From assembly GCF_034933565.1 (NCBI RefSeq), contig NZ_JAYFNG010000009.1, positions 73,451 through 137,450 on the forward strand: a stretch of 64,000 bases of DNA, read 5' to 3'. The notes beneath the pieces were generated by a model. It did not search any database and was not told the DNA's origin. It saw only the letters and a list, made by a program, of their open reading frames with translations. Below, piece by piece: positions 8,576-18,265 of this stretch (positions are counted from its first letter, which is position 1; each line of letters starts with the position of its first letter). The DNA is from Raineyella sp034933565. GTDB lineage: Bacteria; Actinomycetota; Actinomycetes; Propionibacteriales; Propionibacteriaceae. The translations under genes were made by a program, and so were the position numbers.

Positions 8576-11256
8576 ATGCCACCCCCGCCCGGGCCGGCCG
8601 GGTGCTCGGCGGCGACCCACAGCGGGCGGGGCAGCGGGCCACGCCGGAGGTAGGAGTCGGCCACCGCCTCGGAGACCCGCAACAGCCGGGACCGCAGCTC
8701 GGCCAGGTAGTCGTCGACGCACTGCACCGGGTCGGGTCCCGGTGCAGGGGTGGCCGGGCCGTCGGGCCCGGCCGCGGGAGCCGCCGGGGCTGACCCCGAG
8801 GCCTCGGGACCGTCCGCGGGCCGGACGAGGGCGGGCTCGCCGTGGCACACCCGCCGGACCGCGGCCTCGGTGGTGAGTTCGGCGAGGTCGGTGAGCAGTC
8901 GCTGCGGCCGGTCGTTGGCCGAGGCGTACGGCAGCCGCCCCAGCGCACGCTGCAACCGCTGCACCTGGAAGGCCACCGAGCGCGGATTGCTCGGATCGGC
9001 CACCAGCAGGCCGAGCACGACCGCAACCTCGGGCCGGCCGCCGTGCCGGCGGCGATAGGTGACGACACTCTCGGTGGCGGTCATCACCGCAGTGAGCACC
9101 AGCTGCTGGGGCGGGACCGACCAGCGTCCCGCGGCGTCGGCGGTGACGCCGGCCCGCAGGGCGGGTGCGGAGAGGCAGGAGCGCAGCAGGCCGACCAGCA
9201 TGACGGCGCGTTCCAGTGCCCGGCCGGAGTCGAGGAACTGCCAGGCGGCGTCGTGGACCATGTTCTCCGCGGTGATGCCGTTGAGCGCCAGCAGCGGGAC
9301 GAGGCTGCGTTCGGCGGCGTCGCCCAGCCGGCTGGAGTCGTCGGGCTCGGCCCGGCGCAGGTCGTCGAGGGCCCGTTCGGCACCGGCCAGCACCACCCAC
9401 ACGTCGGAGGAGAGCTGGTCGCGGACACCGTCGGCGGCGTGGCTGAGCCGGGCCAGACAGCGCGCCACGGTGCCGCGCCGGGACCGGTTGACCAGTTGGA
9501 TCCGGAGCTGGCGCAAGGCGCTGGTCCGGTCACCCGGGCGTGGGGTGGCGGTGACGGCGTGGAGGGCGTCGAGGAGCACGTCGACGGCCGAGCCGGGCCG
9601 GCACACCATGTTCATCTCGACCAGCACGTGGTGGGTGGCGCTGACCAGGCGGACGACGTCCTCGGCCCGCTCGGCATAGCGTCCCAGCCAGAACATGTCG
9701 TCGAGCACCCGCGGCACCATCGCGGCGGTGCCGCCCATCAGGTCGGTCACCACGTCGCCGTCGGCGTCGGTGGCGGTCGCCAGGTCGCTGCCGACGATCC
9801 ACAGGTCCTTGGTCGGCCGGCCGGACAACGCGGCGGGCCCGGGGGTGGTCGCCATCGGCTCGTCGACGATCTCGCCGAGGCCGCCCGGCAGCGCGGCGTA
9901 CGAGGCGCCGTGCCGGATCAGGTAGCCGGTCAGCTGGAACGGCGCGGGCCCGATCCGCCCGTCGCGCAGCGCCGGGCTGATCGACAGCGGGAGGATCTGC
10001 TGGCCGACATAGAGGTGCGGCTCCCCCTCCACCCGGCGGATCAGTTCCGTACGCTCCGCCGCGCTGAGCAGCGGGCCCTCCCAGGTCCGGCCGGACCCGA
10101 GGTGTGCCAGCCGCAGCTCCGCCAGATGCGTACGGACATGGCTGCGCGCGGCGTCCTCCCCGCACCACCAGCTCGGCAGTGCCGGCAGCCGCAGCCGCTC
10201 GTCGAGCAGGACCCGGCAGATCACCTCGTCGAACGCCATCAGGCCCGGGTTCTCCAGCACCCCGGTGCCGAGCGAGTTGACGACCGACACCGCGCCGCGG
10301 CGGACGACCTCGGTCAGGCCGGCCACCCCGAGCCGCGAGCCGGCCTGCAGCTCCAGCGGGTCGGTGGCGCGGGCCGGCACGTGGCGGAAGATGACATCGA
10401 CCGGTTCCAGCCGGCCGAGCGAACGCAGCCAGACCCGCCCGTCGCGGACCACGAGGTCGTTGCCCTCGACCAGCGGGAAGCCGAGCCGACTGGCGAGGAA
10501 CGCCGGGTCGAAGGCGGCGGCCGCGTGGGTGCCCGGGGTGAGCACGACGACGTGCGGATCCTCGACCTCACGGGGGCCGGACTCGATCAGCGCGGCGCGC
10601 ATCGCCTGGTAGAAGGGGGTGAGCCGGATCAGGTCGGCCTCCCGGTACAGCTCGGCGTGCACCCGCGACAGCACCCGCCGGTTCTCCATCGCGTACCCGG
10701 CGCCGATCGGCGACTGGGTCTCCTGGGCGCGCAGCCGCCAGCCGCCATCGGCGTCCCGGCCGATGGTCGCCCCGACCATGAACAGCCCGCCGGGCAGCTG
10801 CGCGCCGATCAGTGGTCGCAGGTAGCCGGGATGGCCCATCACCACCTCGGGCGGCAGCACCCCCGCAGCCAGCAGCCGGCGTTCGCCGTAGAGGTCGGTG
10901 AAGACCGCCGACAGCAGCTCGGCCCGCTGCACCAAGCCGGTCTCCAGCTCTCGCCACTCCCGGGAGTGCAGCACCAACGGCATCGGATCGAGCCGCCACG
11001 GCTGCGGCTCGGCCACCTCCTCGTCGTCATCGCCGTGGCGCATCTCCACGGGGTCACGGGTGGCCCAGGGGCGGTAGGTGACGTTGTCGTCGGCCAGCCG
11101 CCGGTCGACCTCCCGCTGTCGGTCGATCCAGTCGACCGGCACCTCGGTGAGCGCCGAGAGCTCCGCCCAGCCGAGCCGCAGGGCGCCGTCGCGGGCCCGG
11201 AACTCGTCGTACGGCCCACCGGGTGCCTCGCCGGCGCGGTCCCTCCCGGCGTCCAT
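8572..11256 (-). CDS. circularly permuted ATP-grasp fused to alpha-E domain
   Basis: An 894-residue fusion. Residues ~60-510 are a circularly permuted type 2 ATP-grasp (older DUF404/DUF407) with YGERRLLAAGVLPPEVVMGH, LTPGTHAAAAFDPAFLASRL, VEGNDLVVRDGRVWLRSLGR, SVVNSLGTGVLENPGLMAF and YVGQQILPLSISPAL. Residues ~520-870 are the all-helical alpha-E domain (DUF403) starting VPRVLDDMFWLGRYAERAED and including NGITAENMVHDAAWQFLDSG. In many bacteria the two domains are separate genes; here they are one chain. The ATP-grasp half is predicted to make an amide bond on a peptide. GAGGGA lies 6 nt before ATG, and sahH ends only 10 nt upstream. A Pro/Ala/Gly linker (about 810-845) interrupts the alpha-E part. 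Confidence 0.9.
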   Translation of the reverse strand: MDAGRDRAGEAPGGPYDEFRARDGALRLGWAELSALTEVPVDWIDRQREVDRRLADDNVTYRPWATRDPVEMRHGDDDEEVAEPQPWRLDPMPLVLHSREWRELETGLVQRAELLSAVFTDLYGERRLLAAGVLPPEVVMGHPGYLRPLIGAQLPGGLFMVGATIGRDADGGWRLRAQETQSPIGAGYAMENRRVLSRVHAELYREADLIRLTPFYQAMRAALIESGPREVEDPHVVVLTPGTHAAAAFDPAFLASRLGFPLVEGNDLVVRDGRVWLRSLGRLEPVDVIFRHVPARATDPLELQAGSRLGVAGLTEVVRRGAVSVVNSLGTGVLENPGLMAFDEVICRVLLDERLRLPALPSWWCGEDAARSHVRTHLAELRLAHLGSGRTWEGPLLSAAERTELIRRVEGEPHLYVGQQILPLSISPALRDGRIGPAPFQLTGYLIRHGASYAALPGGLGEIVDEPMATTPGPAALSGRPTKDLWIVGSDLATATDADGDVVTDLMGGTAAMVPRVLDDMFWLGRYAERAEDVVRLVSATHHVLVEMNMVCRPGSAVDVLLDALHAVTATPRPGDRTSALRQLRIQLVNRSRRGTVARCLARLSHAADGVRDQLSSDVWVVLAGAERALDDLRRAEPDDSSRLGDAAERSLVPLLALNGITAENMVHDAAWQFLDSGRALERAVMLVGLLRSCLSAPALRAGVTADAAGRWSVPPQQLVLTAVMTATESVVTYRRRHGGRPEVAVVLGLLVADPSNPRSVAFQVQRLQRALGRLPYASANDRPQRLLTDLAELTTEAAVRRVCHGEPALVRPADGPEASGSAPAAPAAGPDGPATPAPGPDPVQCVDDYLAELRSRLLRVSEAVADSYLRRGPLPRPLWVAAEHPAGPGGGGM

Positions 11257-11266
11257 CGTCGGTCCC

Positions 11267-12724
<1,458 letters not shown>

Positions 12725-12732
12725 GCTGGCAG

Positions 12733-12738
12733 ATGCTA
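12733..12738 (-). promoter_or_regulatory. -10 box for leaderless sahH transcript
   Basis: TAGCAT on the reverse strand, 8 nt before the ATG; no Shine-Dalgarno sequence is present. Confidence 0.55.
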
Positions 12739-12911
12739 CTCGGTGCCGAGCTGCCCCCGAGCCACCACGTCCTCGGCCCCGCGTACCTCAGCCTGTGGGG
12801 CAGCCCAGGCCCTGCGTACCTCAGCCTGGACCAGCTCGGGCCCGGTCGACTCGGGCTGGACCAGCCCGGGCCAGGTCACCTCGGTCCTGGACCAGCTCGG
12901 GCCGGGTCGGC
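12739..12911. repeat. imperfect GC-rich direct repeats between aroQ and sahH
   Basis: TACCTCAGCCTG occurs twice and GGACCAGCTCGGGCC occurs twice with further variants. No gene is visible here. A similar repetitive tract lies on the other side of aroQ (13380-13612), made of CCCGGGC-type motifs. Confidence 0.55.
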
Positions 12912-13343
12912 TCAGCCCTGGGTCGCGAGCCACCCCAGGGCGGCCAGGTACCCCTGGATGCCCAGGCCGGCGATCACCCCGGTGGCGTACGGCGTGACGT
13001 ACGAATGCCGGCGGAATTCCTCGCGCGCGTGCACGTTGGAGATGTGCACCTCGATCAGCGGGGCGGTGCGTTGGGCGACGGCGTCGGCGACCGCGACCGA
13101 GTAGTGGGTCCACGCTGCCGGGTTGAGGACGACCGGCAGCCCGGCGTCGGCGGCCTCGTGCAGCCAGGCGATCATCTCGTGCTCGGCGTCGGTCTGGCGC
13201 ACCTCGACGTCGAACCCCAGCTCGGCCCCCCGGGCGCGGCACAGCTCGGCGAGCTCGGCGTACGTGGTGGACCCGTACGTCGCGGGCTCGCGCTTTCCGA
13301 GGCGACCGAGGTTGGGACCGTTGAGGACGAGGACCTTCTGCAT
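12912..13343 (-). CDS. aroQ: 3-dehydroquinate dehydratase, type II
   Basis: A 143-residue shikimate pathway enzyme converting 3-dehydroquinate to 3-dehydroshikimate through a dodecameric type II fold. Signatures are VLNGPNLGRLGKREPATYGS (7-25, with the catalytic Tyr23 and Arg18), NPAAWTHYSVA (74-84) and EVHISNVHAREEFRRHS (98-114, with His100). ATG at 13343 begins MQKVLVLNGPN, the usual family N-terminus; the frame extends upstream through low-complexity sequence that is unlikely to be coding. No other aro genes are adjacent. Confidence 0.95.
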   Translation of the reverse strand: MQKVLVLNGPNLGRLGKREPATYGSTTYAELAELCRARGAELGFDVEVRQTDAEHEMIAWLHEAADAGLPVVLNPAAWTHYSVAVADAVAQRTAPLIEVHISNVHAREEFRRHSYVTPYATGVIAGLGIQGYLAALGWLATQG

Positions 13344-13612
13344 GAGGGCAGCGTACGGCCCGCCGGGCCGTACGGGGGCCGGGACCCGATGTGGGAAGGC
13401 GCCCCGGGCCCGTGGCCGGCCCTCTGGCCCGGGCAGGAAGGCGCACCGGGCCCTCGGCCGGAGACCCGGGCCCGGGCCCGGGCGGGAGCAGGCCGGGTCG
13501 GGCACCCGGACAGGTCCACGGTGGGGCCTGGGCGAGCCGGGTCGAACGCTCGGACAGGTCCCCCTGCCGGGCACTCAGGCCTGGTGATCAGGTGGGCCGG
13601 GTCGGGCCAGGG

Positions 13613-14641
13613 TCAGCCGAGCGAGGTGCTGCCGAGGCCGATCCCGAGGTAGGCGGCGGTGAACCGGCCCTTCTGCAGCAGCATCACGTAGCGGGCCAGG
13701 TCCTCGCCCTCGGGTGCCTCGAGGGAGTCACTGCGTACGTCCCTGCGGCTGCACGCGGCGCGGAGTGCGGCAGCCGCCCGACTGACGTCGGCGTGGGCGT
13801 CGCCGTCGTCGAGGATCAGCAGGCACGGGCGCCGGTCGGCGCTCGGGTCGTCCTCGAAGGGATCGGCGAACGGATCAGCGGGTTCGGTCGCCTCGATCAC
13901 CGCCATCAGGTCGTGCGCGTCGGCGGACAGCGCGGCCCGGCCGGTCACCACCCGCAGTGCCCCGGCGACGCGGCGGCCGGCGCGGGCGGCGAGCACGGAC
14001 CCGCCCCACACCAGCGGCTGTGCGTCGGCCATGGCGCAGGCGATGCCCTTGGCCGGGTTGGCCGACAGGTCGACGAAGGGCGAAGAGGCCTCCGCCACCA
14101 TGTCCGCGGCGTCCGCGACGGACTCGACCGAGACCGGCGGCCCCAGCCGCAGCTCGTGCAGGGCGGCCAGCATGAGCATCACCGCGGCGAGCGGATCGCC
14201 GGTCGTGGTGGGGACCAGCGTGGTGCTGCGGGACGCGGCGAACTCAGCGACCGACGACGCCTCGGGGGCGGCGATGACGATCCGGGCCCCGCGCCGCGTC
14301 GCCTCCTGGGCGGACTCGATCAGCGCCGCGTCTGACCCCTCGGATGCCATGATCAGCACCAGATCGAGCGGGCCGACCCAGCCGGGCAGTCCCTGACGCG
14401 GCCAGGCGACGAACGGCACCGGGCAGACCGGTTCGAGCACCGCACGGATCAGCCGGGCATCGGTCCCGACCGCAATCACCGCGCGAGGCCGGTCGGCCTC
14501 GGCCAGCGCGAAGATCGTGGCCGAGGCGCCGTACCACTCACTGCGCAGCCGGGCGCCGCACTCGGCGAGCCGCCGCAGCGCCGCGTCGTACGTCAGCAGG
14601 ACCTCGCGATCGTCGAGCCGCGAGTCGTCGAAATCCGCCAT
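13613..14641 (-). CDS. SIS-domain protein (TobH / Rv3256c-like)
   Basis: A 342-residue protein resembling the actinobacterial SIS-domain proteins placed beside phosphomannomutase genes (Rv3256c/TobH group), related to bifunctional phosphoglucose/phosphomannose isomerases. It opens MADFDDSRLDDREVLLTYDA, has a first nucleotide/sugar-phosphate-binding half with LVLIMASEGSDAALIESAQE and ARIVIAAPE (about 105-145), and a second half with a short Asp-rich linker (ADPFADPFEDDPSADRR). A sugar isomerase or regulatory role in mannose metabolism is inferred from context with manB. Isomerase catalytic residues are not clearly conserved. It starts 11 nt after the Trm112-like gene. Confidence 0.75.
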   Translation of the reverse strand: MADFDDSRLDDREVLLTYDAALRRLAECGARLRSEWYGASATIFALAEADRPRAVIAVGTDARLIRAVLEPVCPVPFVAWPRQGLPGWVGPLDLVLIMASEGSDAALIESAQEATRRGARIVIAAPEASSVAEFAASRSTTLVPTTTGDPLAAVMLMLAALHELRLGPPVSVESVADAADMVAEASSPFVDLSANPAKGIACAMADAQPLVWGGSVLAARAGRRVAGALRVVTGRAALSADAHDLMAVIEATEPADPFADPFEDDPSADRRPCLLILDDGDAHADVSRAAAALRAACSRRDVRSDSLEAPEGEDLARYVMLLQKGRFTAAYLGIGLGSTSLG

Positions 14642-14652
14642 CGCCCCGGCCC

Positions 14653-14910
14653 CTATGCGCCGGTGGCGTCCGCAGCGCCCTCGGCGGGGGTGCCCGCAGC
14701 GGTCTCGCCGGGACGACCGGTGTCCACCCCGTGCGGGTTGCGCGCCTCGTCGACCAGCAGCACCGGGATGCCGTCCCGCACCGGGTACGCCAGGCCACAG
14801 CCGTTGCCGGTACAGACCAGCTCGTGGCGATCGTGGTCCACCGCCAACGGCGAGTGGCAATTCGGGCAGGCCAGCACATCGAGCAGTGCCGGATCCAGGT
14901 CGACGGCCAT
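14653..14910 (-). CDS. Trm112 / UPF0434-like zinc protein
   Basis: An 85-residue protein with the Trm112-family core MAVDLDPALLDVLACPNCHS near the N-terminus, LVCTGNGCGLAYPVRDGIPV (about 31-50), then LLVDEARNP and a ~25-residue Gly/Ala/Thr tail. Four Cys (two in CPNC, two in CTGNGC) can bind zinc. In other organisms Trm112 activates methyltransferases; in actinobacteria small Trm112-like proteins sit next to phosphomannomutase and the role is unknown. GAGGAG lies 6 nt before the ATG. It lies between manB and the SIS gene, all in the same direction. Confidence 0.85.
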   Translation of the reverse strand: MAVDLDPALLDVLACPNCHSPLAVDHDRHELVCTGNGCGLAYPVRDGIPVLLVDEARNPHGVDTGRPGETAAGTPAEGAADATGA

Positions 14911-15009
14911 GGTGATCTCCTCGCTGCCCGCCGCGGTCGGCGGGTCCGTTGCAGTCAGTCTAGGAGCGTCGCGCCCGGTCCCGGAGCGCCGCATCGCGTG
15001 GCGAACGGT

Positions 15010-15064
15010 TCCGTGCCCACGACATGGCGCGGCCTCCTCGACGTGGTCCGTGCCCACGACACGG
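15010..15064. repeat. duplicated 17-bp motif in the manB downstream gap
   Basis: TCCGTGCCCACGACAYGG occurs at 15010 and again 37 bp later at 15047, within the 209-nt gap after manB. No gene is visible in the gap. Confidence 0.5.
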
Positions 15065-15119
15065 TGCCGTCTCCATGAGGCAATCCCGTCCCGACCGGGG
15101 ACGCGGCGCGGTGCCGGGC

Positions 15120-16505
15120 TCAGCCCCGGACCAGGCCGAGCACCTCGTCGCGCAGCGACTCCATGGTGGCCCGGTCCAGCGCCTCCACGTTGAGCCGCAG
15201 CAGCGGCTCGGTGTTCGAGGGACGCAGATTGACCCGCCAGCCGTCGCCACGGACGGTCAGTCCGTCGATCCGGTCCTGCTGGCCGCGGCCCTCGAAGGCC
15301 CGGGCGACCAGGTCCATCGACGCCTGCTGATCGTCGACGTCGGAGTTGATCTCACCGGACTGGACGCGGCGGATGTACTTGGCGACCAGTTCCGACAGCG
15401 GCCGGTCGGAGTGGCCCAGCAGCGAGAGCACGTGCAGGCCGGCCAGCATGCCGGTGTCGGCGAAGTAGAAGTCGCGGAAGTAGTAGTGCGCCGAGTGCTC
15501 CCCGCCGAAGATCGCGTCGTGCTCGGCCATCAGCGCCTTCACGTACGTGTGGCCGACCTTCGAGGTCACCGTGCTGCCGCCGTTCTCGGCGACGATCTCC
15601 GGCACCGAGGCGGAGGTGATGGTGTTGATCACGATGGTGGCGCCGGGCTCGCGGGCGAGCTCCTGCTCGGCGATCATCGCGGTGATCGCGGACGGGTCGA
15701 CCACGGCACCGGTCTCGTCGATGGCGAAGCACCGGTCGGCGTCGCCGTCGAACACCAGGGCCAGATCGGCGCCGGTCTCCACCACGCGCCGCTGGGCATC
15801 GACGAGGTTCTCCGGGATCAGCGGGTTCGGCTGGTGGTTGGGGAAGGTGCCGTCGAGCTCGCCGTACAGCACGTCGAGGTCGAGGTCGAGCGGCCCCAGC
15901 ACACTGGGGGCGGTGTGCCCGGCCATCCCGTTGCCGGCATCGACGACGACCTTGAGCCGGCGGATGCCGTCGAGCGGCACCAGGGCGTGCAGGTGGGCGG
16001 CGTACTCGGCCAAGAAGTCCTGTTCCCGGATCGAGCCTCTGGTCCCGGCGACGGTGGCGATGGCCATCAGGTCGAGGCCGTCGGCATCCAGTGCCTGGGC
16101 GTCGTGCTTCAGCTGCCGCAGGAACTCCGGGGTGACCGGACGGGCGCCGGCCAGGCAGAACTTCACGCCGTTGTAGCGGGCCGGGTTGTGCGACGCCGTG
16201 AAGGTGAGCCCGGGCAGGTCGAGGTGACCCGACACGAACCACAGTTCGTCGGTCGAGGTGAGCCCGGCGACGATCACCTTCGCGCCCTCACTACGGGCGC
16301 CGGCGATGAATGCCGCGGAGAAGTCCGGACCGCTGGTACGCATGTCGCGCCCGACGACGAACTCCACCTGCCCCCCGTTCGCCGCCTTCATCAAGCGGGC
16401 GTACGCGACGCCGAGAGCGGTGGCACCGGCGGTGTCCCATTCCGGGCTGTCGCCCGAGGTCACACCGCGGATGTCGTTGGCCTTGAAGATCTGGTCCTGA
16501 AGCAT
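15120..16505 (-). CDS. manB: phosphomannomutase / phosphoglucomutase
   Basis: A 461-residue alpha-D-phosphohexomutase that interconverts mannose 6-phosphate and mannose 1-phosphate, the step before GDP-mannose. The four family motifs are present: the phosphoserine loop TASHNPARYNGVKFC with Ser105, the Mg-binding DGDADRCF (253-260), the sugar-specificity loop GGEHSAHYYFRDF (334-346; GEHSAH favours gluco/manno substrates) and the phosphate-binding RPSNTEPLLRLN near the C-terminus. A TAGGAT -10 box 8 nt before ATG implies leaderless transcription. It is followed by the Trm112-like and SIS genes, as in M. tuberculosis (Rv3257c-Rv3256c). Confidence 0.95.
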   Translation of the reverse strand: MLQDQIFKANDIRGVTSGDSPEWDTAGATALGVAYARLMKAANGGQVEFVVGRDMRTSGPDFSAAFIAGARSEGAKVIVAGLTSTDELWFVSGHLDLPGLTFTASHNPARYNGVKFCLAGARPVTPEFLRQLKHDAQALDADGLDLMAIATVAGTRGSIREQDFLAEYAAHLHALVPLDGIRRLKVVVDAGNGMAGHTAPSVLGPLDLDLDVLYGELDGTFPNHQPNPLIPENLVDAQRRVVETGADLALVFDGDADRCFAIDETGAVVDPSAITAMIAEQELAREPGATIVINTITSASVPEIVAENGGSTVTSKVGHTYVKALMAEHDAIFGGEHSAHYYFRDFYFADTGMLAGLHVLSLLGHSDRPLSELVAKYIRRVQSGEINSDVDDQQASMDLVARAFEGRGQQDRIDGLTVRGDGWRVNLRPSNTEPLLRLNVEALDRATMESLRDEVLGLVRG

Positions 16506-16513
16506 CGTCGGCG

Positions 16514-16519
16514 ATCCTA
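16514..16519 (-). promoter_or_regulatory. -10 box for leaderless manB transcript
   Basis: TAGGAT on the reverse strand, 8 nt before the manB ATG. Confidence 0.55.
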
Positions 16520-16616
16520 TCCCTTCCCGGGTGCTGCTCCTGCACCGGTTCGGCAGTCCACCGACGGATGGCCCCGTGACCCAGGAGGGCCCTGGGGCCC
16601 AGAAGGGACCCGTGAC

Positions 16617-17024
16617 TCAGAACGGCCGGCGGGTGTCACGGACGGGGGTCGTACGCCCGCCGGAATCCTTCAGCATGGTCAGATGCCCCTTGTGGGCCAC
16701 TTCCCGCACATCGGCGCGGTCGGCGAAGTCCCCGGGGCCGACCGGCTCGTCCTCCGCCAGGCCGACCCGGCGGACCGCATCGGCCAGGGCCATCAGGTCG
16801 TCGACGTCGGGTTGCTCGGGCTCGCCGGTGAGCGGGAGCCGGATCACGTCCCAGCCCCGCGGCACGGACAGCCGCTGGGAGTGCTCCAGACACAGGTCGT
16901 ACGCCGCCGGTTCGGACCGTGCGGACAGCGGGCCGAGCACGACCTGCTGGTCCGCGTACGCGAACGTGAGGGTCGCCACCGCCGATCTGCCGCAGCCCGA
17001 TCGCGTACACCGCCTGGTCGTCAC
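16617..17024 (-). CDS. DUF3499 protein
   Basis: A 135-residue member of the actinobacterial DUF3499 family (Rv3258c-like). The N-terminus, VTTRRCTRSGCGRSAVATLT, carries a short Cys pair, followed by FAYADQQVVLGPLSARSEP, YDLCLEHSQRLSVPRGWDVI and RLPLTG. Two Cys-containing elements plus a His (CLEH) suggest a small zinc-binding fold. The C-terminal third is charged and variable. The GTG at 17024 is the only sensible start because the nearby ATG is followed by a stop in its own frame. It is divergent from the metallopeptidase-fold gene by 93 nt. Function is unknown. Confidence 0.85.
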   Translation of the reverse strand: MTTRRCTRSGCGRSAVATLTFAYADQQVVLGPLSARSEPAAYDLCLEHSQRLSVPRGWDVIRLPLTGEPEQPDVDDLMALADAVRRVGLAEDEPVGPGDFADRADVREVAHKGHLTMLKDSGGRTTPVRDTRRPF

Positions 17025-17104
17025 CCCATGAACGGTACCCCCGCCGACCCCGATCCCCCCGAAGCCGCTGGATCGTGTCGCGCCGCGGGACGAGCGCGGC
17101 CGAC

Positions 17105-17110
17105 TATCCT
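17105..17110 (+). promoter_or_regulatory. -10 box for leaderless metallopeptidase-fold gene
   Basis: TATCCT lies 7 nt before the ATG at 17118; no Shine-Dalgarno sequence. Confidence 0.55.
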
Positions 17111-17117
17111 GACCCCC

Positions 17118-17576
17118 ATGTCGAGCTCCTGGTACCGCCCGCGCCGGCGGGACCGTCACGGGCGGGGCCTGCGGGGTCCGCTCGCGCTGCCGAACTCCTG
17201 GACCGGGCGACCGGTGCGGGCACCGCAACGACCCGACGACCGGAAGTTCTTCGCCGAGGCGCTGGCCGAGGCGATCGCCTCGATCGGCGCCGCCAACGCC
17301 CGGGTGCTGGACGGCATCTCGGTCGGGATGGAGGACGTCCCGGATCTGCCGGCGTCCTGGGCCCACGACAGCGTGCCGCTCGCCGCCGCGGTCGAGTCGC
17401 CGGACGGCCGGGCCGCCGAGGTCGTCCTCTATCGCCGGCCGCTGCAGCTGCGGGCCGCCTCGCGGGAGGGCCTGCGGATCCTGGTCCGGCGCACCCTGGT
17501 CGAGCAGCTGGCCGTGGTCACCGGCCTGCCGCCCGAGGAGATCGATCCCGACGGCGAGTCCGACGACGACGAATAG
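17118..17576 (+). CDS. metallopeptidase-family (zincin-1 fold) protein, active site degenerate
   Basis: A 152-residue protein of the family annotated 'metallopeptidase family protein' beside DUF3499 and WhiB2 in actinobacteria (Rv3259 position). Recognisable parts are FFAEALAEAIASIGAANARV, LDGISVGMEDVPDLP (about 72-86) and VVLYRRPLQLRAASREGLRI. Family members outside actinobacteria carry HExxH; the equivalent helix here reads VRRTLVEQLAVVTGLPPEEI, so the zinc-binding His residues are absent and peptidase activity is doubtful. The N-terminus is Arg-rich and the C-terminus acidic (DPDGESDDDE). A strong hairpin terminator follows. Confidence 0.8.
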   Translation: MSSSWYRPRRRDRHGRGLRGPLALPNSWTGRPVRAPQRPDDRKFFAEALAEAIASIGAANARVLDGISVGMEDVPDLPASWAHDSVPLAAAVESPDGRAAEVVLYRRPLQLRAASREGLRILVRRTLVEQLAVVTGLPPEEIDPDGESDDDE

Positions 17577-17609
17577 CCAGGGAAATCCCTGATGACTCCC
17601 CGAAATACT

Positions 17610-17640
17610 GAAGCGGCACCCCGGGAAGGGGTGCCGCTTC
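17610..17640. terminator. bidirectional hairpin terminator
   Basis: A perfect 13-bp stem, GAAGCGGCACCCC paired with GGGGTGCCGCTTC, with a 5-nt loop. It lies between the convergent metallopeptidase-fold and WhiB genes. There is no long T run, as is common in actinobacteria. Confidence 0.8.
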
Positions 17641-17691
17641 AATCGGTGGATTGTTCGGATTCGTTTCCATGGATTGTCCGGAACGAGCAGA

Positions 17692-17955
17692 TCACACGAT
17701 CTGCTTCTTGAGCTTGCGGCGCTCCCGCTCACTCAGTCCGCCCCAGATCCCGAATCTCTCGTCATGCGCCAAGGCGTAGTCGAGGCATTCTGCGCGTACG
17801 TCACAGGATTGGCAGACAGCCTTCGCCTCGCGCGTGGACCCACCCTTCTCCGGAAAGAAGGCTTCGGGGTCGGTCTGCGCGCAGAGGGCCCGCTCCTGCC
17901 AGCCCAGAATGCCCTCGTCTTCACCTCCGTCGAGGACGGTCAGCCACTCGTCCAT
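17692..17955 (-). CDS. whiB2: WhiB-family iron-sulfur regulator, WhiB2-like
   Basis: An 87-residue WhiB protein with the four [4Fe-4S]-binding cysteines at Cys25, Cys48, Cys51 and Cys57 (LCAQTDPEAFFPEKGGSTRE, then AVCQSCDVRAECLDYALA), the GIWGG turn at 69-73 and a basic C-terminal tail ERERRKLKKQ. WhiB proteins bind the primary sigma factor and DNA. The WhiB2/WhmD assignment rests on its place next to DUF3499 and the metallopeptidase-fold gene, as in M. tuberculosis, where the protein is needed for septation. GAGGAA lies 5 nt upstream of the ATG. Confidence 0.93.
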   Translation of the reverse strand: MDEWLTVLDGGEDEGILGWQERALCAQTDPEAFFPEKGGSTREAKAVCQSCDVRAECLDYALAHDERFGIWGGLSERERRKLKKQIV

Positions 17956-18265
17956 GCGTTCCTCCTGGTTTCCCGGATGAACTGCCCGCGGGGGGTTCGG
18001 ACAGCCGATGTCGTGTCGGATGGCCGGACCTGTGGACCGGCCGCGGTCTGGTGGTTTCACACCCGTCGATGCGGCCCGATCCGCGCAGGGATTGAAGTCA
18101 CATCATTGGGATTACACTGATGTGATCCCCGAGTGCGATACCGAGATTACGTCATCGGAACGGCGCGGCGCAACGCAGAACGACAACGACTCGGACACGC
18201 ACCGCGTGTCGGATGGCGTTCGACCGGGGATCCGCACTCACACCCGGGAACGGGGTGTCAGCGGC
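17956..18265. promoter_or_regulatory. whiB upstream region with an 8+8 inverted repeat
   Basis: This 310-nt gap has no gene. It carries a perfect inverted repeat, TCACATCA at 18098-18105 and TGATGTGA at 18118-18125 with a 12-nt spacer, about 145 nt upstream of the whiB start. The long 5' region suggests whiB has a leader and control sites, unlike most genes around it. The repeat is the wrong polarity for a CRP (GTGA-N6-TCAC) or BldD (AGTGA-TCAC) site. Confidence 0.5.
18194..18210. terminator. small hairpin after the manC operon
   Basis: GACACGC, ACC loop, GCGTGTC: a 7-bp stem about 55 nt downstream of the membrane protein stop, before the whiB control region. It has no T run and is a weak candidate. 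Confidence 0.35.

Noticed and set aside
18098..18125. BldD or CRP binding site upstream of whiB
   Set aside because: Both consensus sites have GTGA on the left and TCAC on the right; this repeat has TCAC on the left and GTGA on the right.
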